Positions 11,396-22,151 are shown, counted from the stretch's first letter. The stretch is 64,000 bases of DNA from Anisus vortex (GCA_949126835.1 CASBPS010000124.1:136501-200500), one strand, 5' to 3'. A program made the numbers and translations. The notes: generated from the letters alone by a model not told the origin.

Positions 11396-12172
11396 CTAAC
11401 TATCAGTGAATCTGTCATTCAATTCATCCTGTACTCCAGGCATAAATTTTACAAATAAGAGTAACAATGTTAACAACATCAAGCTTATTCCAATTGTTTT
11501 CAGAAGGTAAGGCTTTATCATTTTCAAATGATATAATATTTTTGCCTTTCTTTCATCACACAACAATGGCATCTGCATGTGAGCAGTGTACAATTTTTTT
11601 CTCACAAAAACAGTTATGTCAGACAAAAAATTTATGTACTTATCTAGGTACTTGCTCAGCCCAAGGAGATCCAATTCGGTCTGCCATTCCTCTTGAAGTA
11701 GTTTGAGTGGTCCTTGGACAGTGGGTCCAAAGATTGGTCCATAGGCTCCTCGACTTTCCGGATGGGATTCAGTTGACATCTCCTGCTCCAGGCATAAGTT
11801 CTTTAGGACTGGATTGAAGAGTTCCGGGGCGAAGTTGGTCCTTCGATCTGTCGGTATGGATTGTGGTAACCCATAGCTTTTGATAGTTTCGGTCCAGCTC
11901 TCCGCACTCGTTTCTTCAGTGATGCTCCTCCAATCTTCATCTGTACCGGCAACTGCAGGTTTGCATTGTTGTTTGTTTATGCTGTGGTCTATCTGTTCAT
12001 AGACATCAGTAGTAGGATTTTCTTTCTCGTCGACAGCTTTCTCATGCAGCTGTAGCAACTCTGGGTCTACTTTCTGTTCAGCAATCAATTCATTTTGTGA
12101 TGACTTCTTTGATTGTTCATTTCCTTTCGGACAATCTTCAATCATGGAGAAAATAGTAGTATCAAGTTCCAC
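11396..12172 (-). pseudogene. Integrase-derived 258-codon frame of element B with C-terminal membrane segment
   Basis: This minus-strand frame is open for 258 codons. Residues 1-90 are acidic and unrecognised. Around residues 95-155 it matches a gypsy integrase core: YGLPQSIPTDRRTNFAPELF holds the second catalytic Asp (normally QTDRGTNF), and EMSTESHPESRGA is a damaged version of the HPQxxGxxER region, missing the catalytic Glu. FGPTVQGPLKLLQEEW then follows directly, where a full integrase would have about 40 further residues. After that comes a helical region, and residues 223-243 form a hydrophobic segment (ISLMLLTLLLLFVKF). Integrase fused to a membrane anchor is not a known design; a deletion that ran into a downstream env-like tail is the simpler reading. 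Confidence 0.6.
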
Positions 12173-12890
12173 TTCTTCTTCCCCTTTCTTCTCTCGTGGG
12201 AGAATTTCTTCTTTCTTTTCTGCATTAGTGAAATAACACGTTTCTGAATGTTGATATAACTCTTAATTATATTTATCTTTGTTTAATGATTGTTCCATTT
12301 TTAGTCTAAATTTATGTACCTTTGCATTTCTATGTTCATCTTTGGATTGCAGTAGCTTGTTCATGAACTGACAATCTGACTAAATGAATCTTCCCCCTCA
12401 GTAGCTGTTGTACTTTACAGTGGTAAAGATTCTATTAGATCATTAACCTCTTCACCTCAATAAGTTAACAGTAAAGTATTTCTCTGATCAACATTGATAA
12501 TGTTATTAGCAGTAAAGAGATTTTGTAGTCTGTTTACCCATTTCGAACATTTGATGTTAATGTCTTTTGATTTACAGTTGTGGCGTTTTGGGAGAAGATT
12601 AACGTCACACGCAACTAAGAAAGGTCTTAGATGTAATCCGCTCTTATAAGATACTATAATCATATCATCTGTACGTACAAACCATTGACAACATTGCCAC
12701 AATCCTGCATGTCTGAATGGAGTGAAAATGAGTCTTTCCTTTCTTTCTCCTACATTTAACACTTTATGTATTTTGCATCGCAATGAATTTTACTTACATT
12801 ATATATGTATATTTCTGCATGCTTATAAGTAAATTACTTATTGTTATATGACTAGTTACTGATATTAGTTTCCCATTCATGTATATTCTA
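12173..12890 (-). other. Unassigned part of the nested region
   Basis: A 108-codon minus-strand frame at 12457-12783 has scattered Cys, Trp and Arg, but I cannot match it to a family. The rest is AT-rich and non-coding. It presumably belongs to the material inserted into element A. Confidence 0.35.
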
Positions 12891-12895
12891 AATGC

Positions 12896-13640
12896 TGTAA
12901 AACGTGTGTGCTTATTGCCCCCCCCCCCTACCCGTACCACGGAAGATCGGAAAACAAGTCAAGGTCACATGTGGCGCAATCATCACTGAGCCCACCTATT
13001 GACCATCACACCCCTCCCCGTACCTCCTTACGTCCTCGACCAACGAGATATAACATGTACTTGAAAATAGACATCTGAGAAGGCCAGGTGGTCGAGTTAA
13101 CCGCTGTAAGCCGTATAACGTAATGAGCCGACCGTGAACAAAGCAAATTCTGACCACGGGAAAAGGCTTTAGATGTCGTCCACCACCGCCACCCCCTATG
13201 GTCAGAGACGTGAGATAACCCCGCCCTCTCCCGTGCTTTCCCTACTCCTGTCAATCAGACTAAGAAAACATGTACATTCCCCCCTACCACTCCCATTTTG
13301 CACTACGTGACTATTCATGCTTTTAGTTATAGATTTAACTTTAGTTTGAGTTTTCGGAACAGTCTAGCTAGGTGGTCGTGAAGCGGAGTGGGTCCCGCCT
13401 GGGCCCTTCCGAGGCCTTTGTGAAGGCTCCGACCCTATGTCTGTATCTAAATCTTAATCTTTGCTGTTTATATTGTTGGACAATGTACCTAGGATATTAT
13501 GTATGATATATATGCAACGGTATACTCAGTCTTAATGTGAATAAACTTCAGAATATAATGTTTTCGCTCGTGTTCTCTAGTGACTATAATCGATGTTGTG
13601 AAGTCTATATATGTTTAGTATAGCCAAACCTCTGCATAAT
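12896..13640 (+). repeat. LTR-like block inside element A
   Basis: The block is far less AT-rich than its surroundings, opens with TGTAAAACGTGTG and a C-run, and includes a GC-rich stretch (near 13380-13430) followed by ATGTGAATAAACTTCAG near 13540, a polyadenylation-signal arrangement typical of an LTR read on the plus strand. No second copy or TSD was found, so the class and ends are uncertain. Confidence 0.35.
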
Positions 13641-14121
13641 TACCTCAGATGAGCCATGGAATTCTACACACATAAATATAAATTTGATCATCAATACGTT
13701 AATCTCTAGCACAATAATCCGGCTCATTCCTTAAGACAAAACGCAGCCAACAAGAATAGAAAGAGAATAATTCATCTCTTATCTATTTATGCAGACCACT
13801 CTTATAAGAAGGAAAGAATACACATATGAGCCTGCCTGCAACACGATGTGACATGATTCAGTCACTTTTACTTAATCATACAGAAGGCACGACACACATC
13901 GGGTTCAGGTGCAAATATAATCCCAACTTATAAAGTTTACGTGGTGATTAAGTGGTCTAATCACCCCCGCCACGTGACAACAGTCAAGCGGTGGGTAATG
14001 ATATAAAGTGAAACACGTAATGCAATCTTCTTTTTTAATGTGTCCGTTGTCTGATGCAACCGTAGAAATGTAATCTTTAATTTCTTACAAATATTATATG
14101 CCTGTTGTAAGTTAAGAAAAA
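13641..14121. other. Unassigned, probable leader of element A
   Basis: No coding signal is seen. The position just inside the 5' LTR and primer-binding site suggests that part of it is the untranslated leader of element A; gag N-terminal codons were not recognised. Confidence 0.35.
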
Positions 14122-14139
14122 CCGACCTTCTCGACGCCA
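14122..14139 (-). promoter_or_regulatory. Primer-binding site of element A
   Basis: One base inside the 5' LTR the minus strand reads TGGCGTCGAGAAGGTCGG. It starts with TGG, complementary to the CCA tail of a tRNA, at the distance expected of a retrotransposon primer-binding site. I could not assign the tRNA. Confidence 0.75.
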
Positions 14140-14140
14140 A

Positions 14141-14327
14141 TGTAATGTTTTTATGGTATGATGATGCGTGGGATATATGTTTTTAATAACAGGATAAATA
14201 CTGGACAACACTGAATAAAAACAATAATAAGGTTTTATTGCATATGTCATAATGGTAGGCCTTTCTATTACTTGTTGGTGTACAAATATGATTGTCAAAC
14301 ACAAGTTGTCTAACTTAAGATATCACA
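14141..14327 (-). repeat. 5' LTR of gypsy element A
   Basis: It begins TGTAATGTTTTTATGGTATG and ends ATATCACA, matching the LTR at 3908-4139 apart from about 45 missing bases in its middle. The TSD GTATC follows at 14328-14332. This pairing closes element A over 10.4 kb. Confidence 0.85.
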
Positions 14328-14332
14328 GTATC

Positions 14333-14935
14333 TACTACAGTTAATCTTAGGTCTATTAATTTATGTTGATCGGTACTTTAATCTACCATAAAATAATGTT
14401 TTACATACTGCTAGTTATTTTAAAGCAGTTTTTATTTTAACTGCAATACCATGGCATAATACATTTCTATTATACAAATTACTTACAATTTGTTTTTAAT
14501 AGTTTTAACGTAATTAGGTCTAGATCTATATGAAAGTTATAATTTAAACTTACAGAAACAATAAAATTATTTTATTACAGAACAAGTAAAATATAAAAAA
14601 GTACGTCTCAGTTCAGCCTTTTTTAATTTTAATTTTTTTTTTGGGGCAAAAAATGTTCACTGTAAAAAAAGTATAATACCCTATGTGCTTTTAATGTGTA
14701 CATTCATTAAATTATAATAACTCATTTTAACAAGTTCCTATTGTAGGCGTATTTTACATTTTAAATCAATATTGTAAATTATATTAATTTATAGAGAAAA
14801 CCTAAAATTAAACAACACTGAAAAAAAAACAACAAATTTTTAATATTACAGTCACAATGAATTAAACACTTCCCTGTGACCGTCATTAAAATATGTATTT
14901 GATCGTTTTCTTTTTTTTTTCAATAATTACAATGG
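14333..14935. other. Unassigned AT-rich spacer
   Basis: Very AT-rich sequence with several A and T homopolymers. No gene, repeat unit or RNA structure was recognised. Confidence 0.4.
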
Positions 14936-15194
14936 TTTTGATCCACGGCCCTTTGTACTGCAAAGAGGTCCAAGACCTGGCTGGGGAGGAAGCAATGAAC
15001 GCAGCTATCTAGTCTCATTAACCACACGCGTGCCTGGATGCATGTACCTATAGTATAGGATTTGTGCTACCTGGTTACTTAGCAGATATACAGGCGAGCT
15101 ACCACGATGATGAACCTAGGGGAATCTGCGGTTGTTTTATAACGAACTGCGGAAATCGTCCCCTGTTATAAGCACGCCTCGCCCTCGGCCCAGT
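14936..15194 (+). repeat. Interspersed repeat X, copy 2, left part
   Basis: It shares with copy 1 the phrases GGGGAGGAAGCAATGAACG, GTATAGGATTTGTGCTACC and GGCGAGCTACC. The copy breaks at about 15194, where a minus-strand LINE tail begins, and appears to resume at about 16188-16270 with ACGTTCCGACCTGGACTAAA and GAGCCTTTGGTTCGTCC. The LINE therefore seems to have inserted into this repeat. Confidence 0.6.
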
Positions 15195-16190
15195 CAATGA
15201 ACAATGAACAATATTTATTTGCCACATAGTACATAGGTACAATGAAGGCATAGTTAAAAACATAAGAAAATTATAGCATTTGTGAATAATAAATTGAACA
15301 ATAATAGTAATACCAATATTAGTAATAAAAATGAAGGTAAAAAAAAAATTATCAATTAAAGGTATCCTAAAAGAAAATTCAGGGGGGGGGATAATTGAGT
15401 TTATAATAAAATTTTTTTTTGGGGAAAAAAAAAACAAAGAAAAAAAAAACAAAAACAAAAACATACTAACATAGACATACAGGTACATCACTTTCATTAG
15501 ACCTGCACAGCATTAACATAGTGAGAACGAACATTTAAGAAATATTCACAATTTTTCTTGCGGCTTAGTATATTACATTACTTCTACGACTATCTCTCAT
15601 TAACAAAGTGACAAACCAACATGTTAAAATACTTAAACATTTCTAACCTTTTTTTCATTTTTTAAAAGCAGATACTAATATTTTTGAAAATATGCTTAGT
15701 TTTTTAAGTTCTTTTAGAGAGCTAGAATTATACAGTTCCGACATTATTTCTACATTAGGTCTGTTATAGTAATATTTTTTTAGATACATTTTTTGTTGGG
15801 CATTGAAGTGCACACATTGGAGTAAATAGTGAAATCCATCTCCTATATCTTTTATGCAAAGGGGACATAATCTTAAATTATAATCTATTCTGGAGTGGCG
15901 ACCCAGTTCAACAGGGAAATTATTGTTACTTGTTTGTATTTTTAGTATATAGATACCTTCTTTCGGATGTAATTTATTTAAAAAGGGTTGAATATTTTCC
16001 CAGTCAGATTTATATTTTAGAGCGCTATATAATTTACCTTTATTGCTTATTTGCATACTCTCATAAATTTCTTGTTTACTTTGATCATTTATACGCAAGT
16101 TAATTATTGATTTTGAAAGTTTAGTATCTATTATATCTTGTTCTAACCAAATATATCCTAACCCTAGTTGTTCTAGTTGTAACTTTATAG
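15195..16190 (-). mobile_element. 5'-truncated LINE, C-terminal zinc-finger region
   Basis: A minus-strand frame of 147 codons (16098-15655) carries LHPKEGIYILKIQTSNN and the RT-tail zinc motif CPLC...GDGFHYLLQC, typical of the C-terminus of a LINE reverse transcriptase. The same frame seems to extend upstream to about 16190 (LGYIWLEQDI). Downstream is a 450-bp 3' UTR ending in a repeated ATTGTTC tail at 15195-15212, as CR1/L2-like LINEs have. Catalytic RT motifs are missing, so this is a 5'-truncated copy. It sits inside repeat X. Confidence 0.75.
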
Positions 16191-16270
16191 AGAGCCGCCT
16201 TGGTGTGATCCCCTTACCAACGTTCCGACCTGGACTAAAGAGCCTTTGGTTCGTCCGTTTGTTTTTTAAA
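16188..16270 (+). repeat. Interspersed repeat X, copy 2, right part
   Basis: Resumption of repeat X after the LINE: ACGTTCCGACCTGGACTAAA and GAGCC...TTCGTCC correspond to the end of copy 1 (ACGTTACGCCCTGGTCT...GGCTCGTCC at 3537-3576). Confidence 0.5.
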
Positions 16271-16520
16271 CTTCGAAATTTGGTCTTGAGGTTAGTTTAA
16301 TTGACAGTCTACTAACCGCCCTGCAGGAGTTTTGGGTCCAGTGGACGAAATAATTTAATATCAAGAAGGAACGTCTATAAACTTATAAGTTAGATCTGGT
16401 TTGTATAATGACAGGCCACCAATGGGTATATATTGATATAGAAGGCCCCTGTCATTGTAGAATTTTAAAGTAATGTGTAGGCTGATTATTGAATTCCGCT
16501 GTTTATTTTCTTTGATACAG

Positions 16521-16643
16521 TGTGCAGCACCCAACGAAAGTTGTGACGACGATGTTGATTGCTGTCAGGCGGATCTCCCTGTCAATGAAGACTACTACTA
16601 CTTCAACTTTTGTTTTAAGCACGTAAACGGAAACCATTGTGAG
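16521..16643 (+). CDS. Six-cysteine cystine-knot-type exon of a secreted peptide
   Basis: The 123-bp segment has a strong acceptor (TTTATTTTCTTTGATACAG ending at 16520) and a consensus donor (GAG|GTAAGT at 16643/16644). In phase 0 it encodes 41 residues with six Cys at positions 1, 8, 14, 15, 31 and 40: C-X6-C-X5-CC-X15-C-X8-C. The C-C-CC-C-C order is the inhibitor-cystine-knot framework, shared by spider and cone-snail toxins, agouti-like ligands, some antimicrobial peptides and many non-toxic secreted proteins. Loop 2 is acidic (DDDVD) and loop 3 is long, with a tyrosine run. The open frame extends upstream to an ATG at 16473, but the acceptor is the better start. Both boundaries are phase 0, so the exon could be a cassette in a longer protein. 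I see no signal-peptide exon near it. Toxin function cannot be claimed from this. Confidence 0.6.
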
Positions 16644-16649
16644 GTAAGT

Positions 16650-16939
16650 TTATAAATAAAACAAATGCAAATTCACTTCTTTCTTTACAGCAATTAGAAC
16701 AAAATGTGTCAACACTGATTTATTATGTATACATATACGGATAAATTATGCATTCTCTAAATAGCCCCACGGACCGATTCAGTAGAAAATGCTTTTTCTT
16801 CACGCTAAGTGAAAATTAATATGTTTGTCTTTCATTACTATAACTTAAACCGAGCCTTCTGCATCTGAGATTACAATCATGGTGACTTGGATAGTATTTT
16901 GAAGGTAAAAACATGAACGAAGTGTAATATTCGTAATAA
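16650..16939. other. Putative intron after the six-cysteine exon
   Basis: AT-rich sequence following the GTAAGT donor, with no matching downstream exon recognised before the LINE copy. Confidence 0.35.
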
Positions 16940-17395
16940 GAACATAAAACTAAAATGTTATCTCACATTAGTTATACCTATACTAGAATATGAATCTTCT
17001 GTATATGACCCGTCAACTGAAAAAAAACATTAAAAAATTAGAAAAAAAATCAGAAAAGAGCTGGTAAATTCATCATAATGCATATTCACAGCTAACAAGA
17101 TTAACACCGATAGTTATATTGCTAAAACGTATAACACTAGAGGACAGAGAGGCAACGAGTAAAGTAGTAATAATACATGTGGCATTTTAAACTCTAAATG
17201 AGAAATGTAACACATTTACAATATATTATAATGCCCAGATAAATATATGAACAAAATCACTTTTCTTATCCCTTATACCAGAGAAAAATGCATATAAGTT
17301 ATCTTTCTTCACGAATGACATTTTGACAAAAAATGGGTTGCCTGAACAAACCAGGAAAACCAGCAACTTAAAGGTAGGGAAGCCAGTAGAGAGCT
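16940..17395 (+). mobile_element. Second degenerate copy of the 0.8-2.1 kb LINE
   Basis: AAAATGTTATCTCACATTAG, CCTATACTAGAATATG and GACCCGTCAACTGAA here correspond to 1600-1670 of the first LINE, and GGGTTGCCTGAACAAACCAG at 17334 matches 1978. The copy is shorter, has single-base insertions (for example in the A-runs near 17030) and encodes nothing intact. It is a more decayed member of the same family. Confidence 0.75.
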
Positions 17396-17499
17396 CTTTT
17401 TTTAATTGTGCACGCATCATGATCATTTTTGGTATATAGATAGAAAAAGCAGGTCCGAGTAAGCATACCTAAAAAAAATCATTTCTGATGGTTCTTCTT

Positions 17500-19400
17500 C
17501 TTCTTCGTAATACTGTGGAGACCCCGTAGAACCGAGGAAAAAGTCCACAATTTAAATACACATAAAATAACATATCAAACATAACATAGAAAACAACAGT
17601 TATATACAGATAAAAGAGTGTCTCTTTAGGTTTTTGGACCAGCACTTTAGTGACAATTTAAAGGCCGGAACTGTAGGGGCAGTGATGGAGGCCTGGTCCA
17701 GGGTGTTCCACAGCCTAATGGCTGACGGAAAAAAGAATGTTTGTAGACGTCGGTGCGTGCATGTGGGACATGCAGCTTGAGCTGATGTCCTCGGGTAGAG
17801 CGGGACACTTTCTGCATTCTTTTTGTTTGGGTTGAAAGGTCCACGTGGTCGTTGATGATTTTATAAATCATGGACACTTTGTCAATTGCTCTTCGTTGTT
17901 GTAGTGTATCTAGGTGGAGTTTTGCTACTAAGGCAGAGGCGCTTGATTTGGTGCTGTAGTCCTCTAGTATTCGACGTGCTGCGCGTCGCTGGGTCATCTC
18001 CAGTTTGTCAATCAGGTTTTGCTGATGGGTGTCCCAAACTGGCGAGGCGTATTCTAGGATGGGGCGAGCTAAGCTTTTATAACAGTGGGTCTGAATTTTC
18101 GTGGAACACCCCTTTAATTTCTATGGATGAAGGCGCAGACTCTGTTAGACTTGGCAACAATGGATTGAACATGAGAACAGCTAATGCCGTAGCAGTCTCT
18201 CTAATTCAATCACGGCTGGATTATTGTAATAGCTGTCTGTGGGGTCTGCCCCAGAACCAGCTCAAAAGACTCCAGAAAGTACAGAACACTGCGGCACGCA
18301 TTGTATCAGGGATTAAGAAGTCGAACCACATAACCCCAGTTCTTAAAGATCTCCACTGGCTCCCTGTGAACAAGCGCATTGACCATAAAATTCTGTCACT
18401 TGCCTATAGCTGTATGGAAGGCACTGCCCCTCACTATCTTCAAGAACTTGTTCCCAAGCATGTGTCCACTAAGGGGCTGCGCTCTTCATCACAGTCACTA
18501 CTCAAAGTACCCAGTGTGGACGGTCATAAAAAGAAGTCATTTGGTGTACGCTCTTTCGAGTCAGCAGCGCCTTATTTATGGAATAAATTGCCTCAGACGT
18601 TGAGGGATTCCAGAAAAAAATAGTCATTCAAGAGAAGTTTAAAGACCTTCCTCTTCAACTAGGCGTATAGTTTTTTGTTTTGTTTTTAGCACATCCACAA
18701 CTGAAACGTGGAACCAGAGCGCACTGAGCATGCTAACATAGCATGGATAGGCGCGCTATATAAATCATCATCATCATCATATGCCCCAGTGGAGTTTTTC
18801 TGTGATGTTCAAACCCAAGTATTTAGCTCCTGACACCCTTGCAAGAGATTGGCCATTTAAAGTATAGCTAGTGGGTATCCTAGTTCTTTTTCTGGAAACA
18901 GAAAGGAAGAGGCATTTATCGACGTTGAACTACATTTGCCATTTCGATACCTAGGCCTCTAGCTTTAGGAGGTATTCCTGTAAGTGGACAGCATCATCAG
19001 GGCTATCGATTGGAGCGTACAGGATGGTGTCATCTGCAAAGAGTCGTACCCTGGAGTGAAGTCCACTCTCCAAGTCGTTGATGAATATCAATAACAGCAA
19101 AGGCCCAAGAACCGAGCCCTGAGGGACTCCAGATATGAACGGTCCTATTGTGGAAGTTTCACCCTCTACGACAACCTGTCTGGTGCGGCCGACGAGGAAG
19201 TTCTCAATCCATCTCTTGGTCTGCCCTCTTATACCGTATTAATCCAACTGTCTTGAGAAACAGGCTCTTGTGAGGGACCTTGTCAAAGGCCTTTGAAAAA
19301 TCTAGCAGGATGGTATCGGTTTGCCCAGCCTTGTCGACGGCCGCTGCCAAGTCGTCAACGGTGAGGATGAGCTGAGACTCGCAGGATCTCTTTTTGAGAT
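17500..19400 (-). mobile_element. Jockey-type LINE, interrupted by an L2 fragment
   Basis: The minus strand encodes an RT in two blocks. From about 19400 to 18782: LLDFSKAFDKVPHKSL, RTRQVVVEGETS, SGVPQGSVLGP, LLLIFINDL and VRLFADDTILYAPI with the FADD catalytic motif. From about 18075 to 17647: LARPILEYASPVWDT, QRRAARRILEDYSTK, then a C-terminal frame of 116 codons beginning at 17997. The 3' end near 17500 has a GAA-type simple repeat (TTCTTCTTCTTC on the plus strand). A plus-strand L2 fragment occupies 18081-18781 between the blocks. Several stops are present, but the order QGSVLGP-FADD-RRAAR is clear. Confidence 0.85.
18081..18781 (+). mobile_element. L2-type LINE 3' fragment nested in the jockey-type LINE
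   Basis: An open frame to 18623 gives the C-terminal part of an L2-like RT: LIQSRLDYCNSCLWGLP, LQKVQNTAARIVSG, HITPVLKDLHWLPV, RIDHKILSLAYSCMEG, LRSSSQSLLKVPS and FESAAPYLWNKLPQTLR. It ends in a 3' UTR with an ATC trinucleotide tail (18767-18780), after which the minus-strand LINE resumes. It is 5'-truncated in the way target-primed LINE copies are, and is better preserved than its host LINE. Confidence 0.85.
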
Positions 19401-20299
19401 GGAAATGGCGGCCATTTTGGATTTTTTAATTAACGATTTACCACGCAATAAAAAATGTATCAACTTGATTATTTATCAAGCTAATGTATTGCAATTTGGC
19501 AGAAATATTTATAAGCTATATCTTTATAAAACTTGTGCATGAAATTTGGTTAAATTGATAACTAAAATTTATATGAATGTTTTTGTAGGACATATGAAAA
19601 GAAAAATTAATTGCATTTTTTTTGTATTAAAATTTAATTTAAGGAAAACTATAACTTGTATCAAAAATTCATCCTGTAACTATGATTAATAACATGAAAT
19701 AAATGTATGTAAAAATTTAATAAAGATTGGTTCATCAATAAGGAAGTTGATACAAAAAAGAAGAAGAAAAAGTAGTATTTTGAGAAAAACCGGAAAACTG
19801 ACAATTTTAGGAAAATATTTAAAAAAAAAAATAATTTGGGAGTAAAATTGAAAAATGCAATTTTTGCATCTATTTCTAGATAAATGTATCACAAAAATCT
19901 GATTTCTCTTCCCACCTCTGCAACATCATAATGCTTTGATTTTCTCTCATGTCATCACACCACTCCAATGCTGCCTTTTTCAACAAGCAAAATTAATTAG
20001 TGTGTTTATTATAATAACAATGAGAATTTTCAAATTAAAATTATCATTTTTATTTCAATTCTTTTAAATAAAAAAACAAAAATACTTAGACTCACGAACA
20101 TGTATACAAAATAATTTCTCTATGATGATTCCCCATCTACATCTCTCTCCTATACGCAGCTTCAGAGCAAAAGTGTAGGGAAAAAAATTTCATCTGTCTT
20201 TGTTGTTTGGTTTTTAAACGTCTATTATGTTTGATGCAGGCTGTGACCGTTAATTTGTAGATATTTATATAAGATGCCCAAATCTAAGGATATATCACA
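19401..20299. other. Unassigned AT-rich spacer
   Basis: AT-rich sequence with A-runs and T-runs; short frames at 19321-19542 and 19686-19892 have no motifs. GATGGAAATGGCGGCCATTTTGG near 19398 is a local palindrome-like phrase. I see no further feature. Confidence 0.4.
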
Positions 20300-20528
20300 T
20301 GTATCCTGAATACAATAAATCAACTGCCGTCTTTAAGTAAATATTACTCGAATGTTTAATCATAAAATAATAATCCATCAACGTATGTACAGTATTAACT
20401 CAATAATACAAAACAGATTCAAGAGCCTAGTCCAATCACGTCTTGTCGCACCGTGTTAGAGATTTAAAAAAATGGATCTTACTAAAACCACAATAAATAT
20501 TTTAAATCCTAACACTCCCCCATCGACC
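20300..20528 (-). repeat. 3' LTR edge and polypurine tract of element C
   Basis: The right edge of the LTR reads CCTAACA at 20514. The next bases (20515-20528) are, on the minus strand, GGTCGATGGGGGAG, a G-rich purine tract. The left edge of the LTR was not resolved because no second copy is present; the start given is approximate. Confidence 0.5.
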
Positions 20529-21184
20529 TTTTAAATTTGTCATACGAATTTACAAAAGTTCCATCTTCTTATCTCAATGTCTCTAAACAGATACTGTCAT
20601 TACATACTTATAAAGTCTCTAATCATATGTCTCTAAGCATACAATCATATAGTTAATTATAACATACATAATTGTCATATCATACATATTAAAATTATGT
20701 TAACCCACACAGTTCATTAATATATTAAGTAAAAAAACAACTATAAAAATTCATCAATAGATTAATATAATATATTTGTATTAACTAACAAAGTTCATCG
20801 ATACATGAGTCCATCAAGTTTCATCAAACAATATTCCCAATAATCATTAAGTCCGAAAACACATTAGTCCATAAAGTTCCATGTTATATTATTATCTTTC
20901 TCAACTAAATATTCATCATCAAATTTGTTGAATATTTCATATTACAAAGTACATTGTAAAGATTTCATCTTTAAACAACTTGATCACAAAGTCCACATAA
21001 TATTACAACGATGAGTCGAAAATACAATGTTTATATTCCAACCTGTAAAACTTGATATTGAAAATTTCCCCCAACTGTCTGTATATAAACAATACAGTGT
21101 TGACATTGTCACAAACCGTCAAATGTACAATGTTAGTAATATCATGTTGTCCTGATGGATCTTCCACATGGTGGTGACGTGACC

Positions 21185-21435
21185 TTAATTCAGTGTTGAC
21201 AAGTAAATGTATCTCAATATGGCGATAACATGACATCAATTCAATGTTGGCAATGTAAATGTATCTCAATATGGCGATAACATGACATTAATTCAATGTT
21301 GACAAGTAAATGTATCTCAATATGGCGATAACATGACATCAATTCAATGTTGACAAGTAAATGTAACTCAATATGTCGATGTCATGACATCAATTCAATG
21401 TTGACAAGTAAATGTATCTCAATACGTCGATGACG
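21185..21435. repeat. 51-bp tandem array in the 3' region of element C
   Basis: Nearly five copies of a 51-bp unit containing AATTCAATGTTGACAAGTAA and CTCAATATGGCGATAACATG. Copies differ by a few bases (ATGGCGATAACATG against ATGTCGATGTCATG). It lies between the RNase H tail and the 3' LTR of element C, so it is probably an expansion in the element's 3' untranslated region. Confidence 0.85.
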
Positions 21436-21689
21436 TCATGCTGGCGATTGATATAGTGTTTATAACATCTGTTCACGATATTGTGAAGACATGCTAGTAC
21501 ATCTCGCACCTATAGATGGTACGTTGTGCTTTGATCACCGTGCTTCAATTGTTGTTTCTCATACAGAACATTTGGAAAAATCAAAATTTCATTAACACCT
21601 TAATTATACTTTAAATTAAAATAATAATAATTTTAAACGCGCTCTAAACTGGTGAATACGTATTGAATAGCACACAACTAAACACCACA

Positions 21690-22113
21690 TCTAGACAACA
21701 GATCAGTCAATATATTTTCAACCCCCAGGGATATTTTCTACAGTAAAACTGTATGCCTGCATGATGAGTGACCATCTTGCTCTCCTACTGTTATTTAGCT
21801 TGTTCTGGTTCTTCGGATCCTCATTACTAACTTTTGACAACATTTCTTTAAGAGTTTTGTTGAATCTCTCACACATTCCATTACATTGAGGATGATACGG
21901 TAAATTTCTGTTTTATTCCAAATATTTCCATATATTCTTTAGTCAATTTTGATGTAAACTGAGTTCCTCTATCATAAATTATTTTATCAGGAAATCCAAT
22001 TCTAGTAAATATTAAATATAATGCTTGCACTATATCTGTAGATTCAATTTTCTTTAATGGTACTGCCTCTGCATACCTAGAACATATATCAATCAATGTA
22101 AGAATATATCTAT
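21690..22113 (-). pseudogene. Integrase core fused to RNase H tail, element C
   Basis: Minus-strand frame 22096-21881 reads YAEAVPLKKIESTDI, then FPDKIIYDRGTQFTSKL with the second catalytic Asp in YDRGTQF. After a one-base shift it continues YHPQCNGMCERFNKTL with the catalytic Glu. About 15 residues later the protein changes to NNSRRARWSLIMQAYSFTVE followed by NILTDLLSRC, the conserved end of a gypsy RNase H. The junction near 21810 marks a deletion that removed the integrase C-terminus, RT and most of RNase H. Confidence 0.75.
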
Positions 22114-22151
22114 CGTCACGCTCATAAGATAATTGCGTAAGTCATTTTTTG
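22114..22151 (+). repeat. Left terminal inverted repeat
   Basis: 38 bases identical to the reverse complement of 24677-24714, starting CGTCACGCTC and including TTGCGTAAGTCA. Weaker similarity continues about ten bases inward (GGTTTTGAG against ATTTTGAG). Confidence 0.95.

Larger units (their letters stand above)
3908..14327 (-). mobile_element. Ty3/gypsy element A, usual gene order, with nested insertions
   Basis: Both ends are defined by sequence. LTRs starting TGTAATGTTTTTATGGTATG lie at 3908-4139 and 14141-14327 and are flanked by the direct repeat GTATC (3903-3907 and 14328-14332), the expected 5-bp TSD. Beside the left LTR is a polypurine tract on the minus strand; beside the right LTR is a TGG-initial primer-binding site. 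On the minus strand the domains run gag zinc knuckles and protease (8340-7690), RT-RNase H (7600-6100), then integrase (5530-4494), the usual Ty3/gypsy order. All domains carry stops or shifts. The 10.4-kb span is about twice the normal length because other elements sit inside it: an LTR-like repeat at 5573-6060 and a nested LTR element from 8606 to somewhere before 14122. Confidence 0.85.

Noticed and set aside
9232..14121. A 5' LTR partner for the LTR at 8606-9231
   Set aside because: I searched by eye for its distinctive phrases (TATTCGTAACA, AGGTCAATGCC, TGTTATGTACC) to the right and did not find them; left unresolved.
15099..15497. 132-codon minus-strand frame
   Set aside because: It is mainly homopolymer A/T runs in a LINE 3' UTR and overlaps repeat X.
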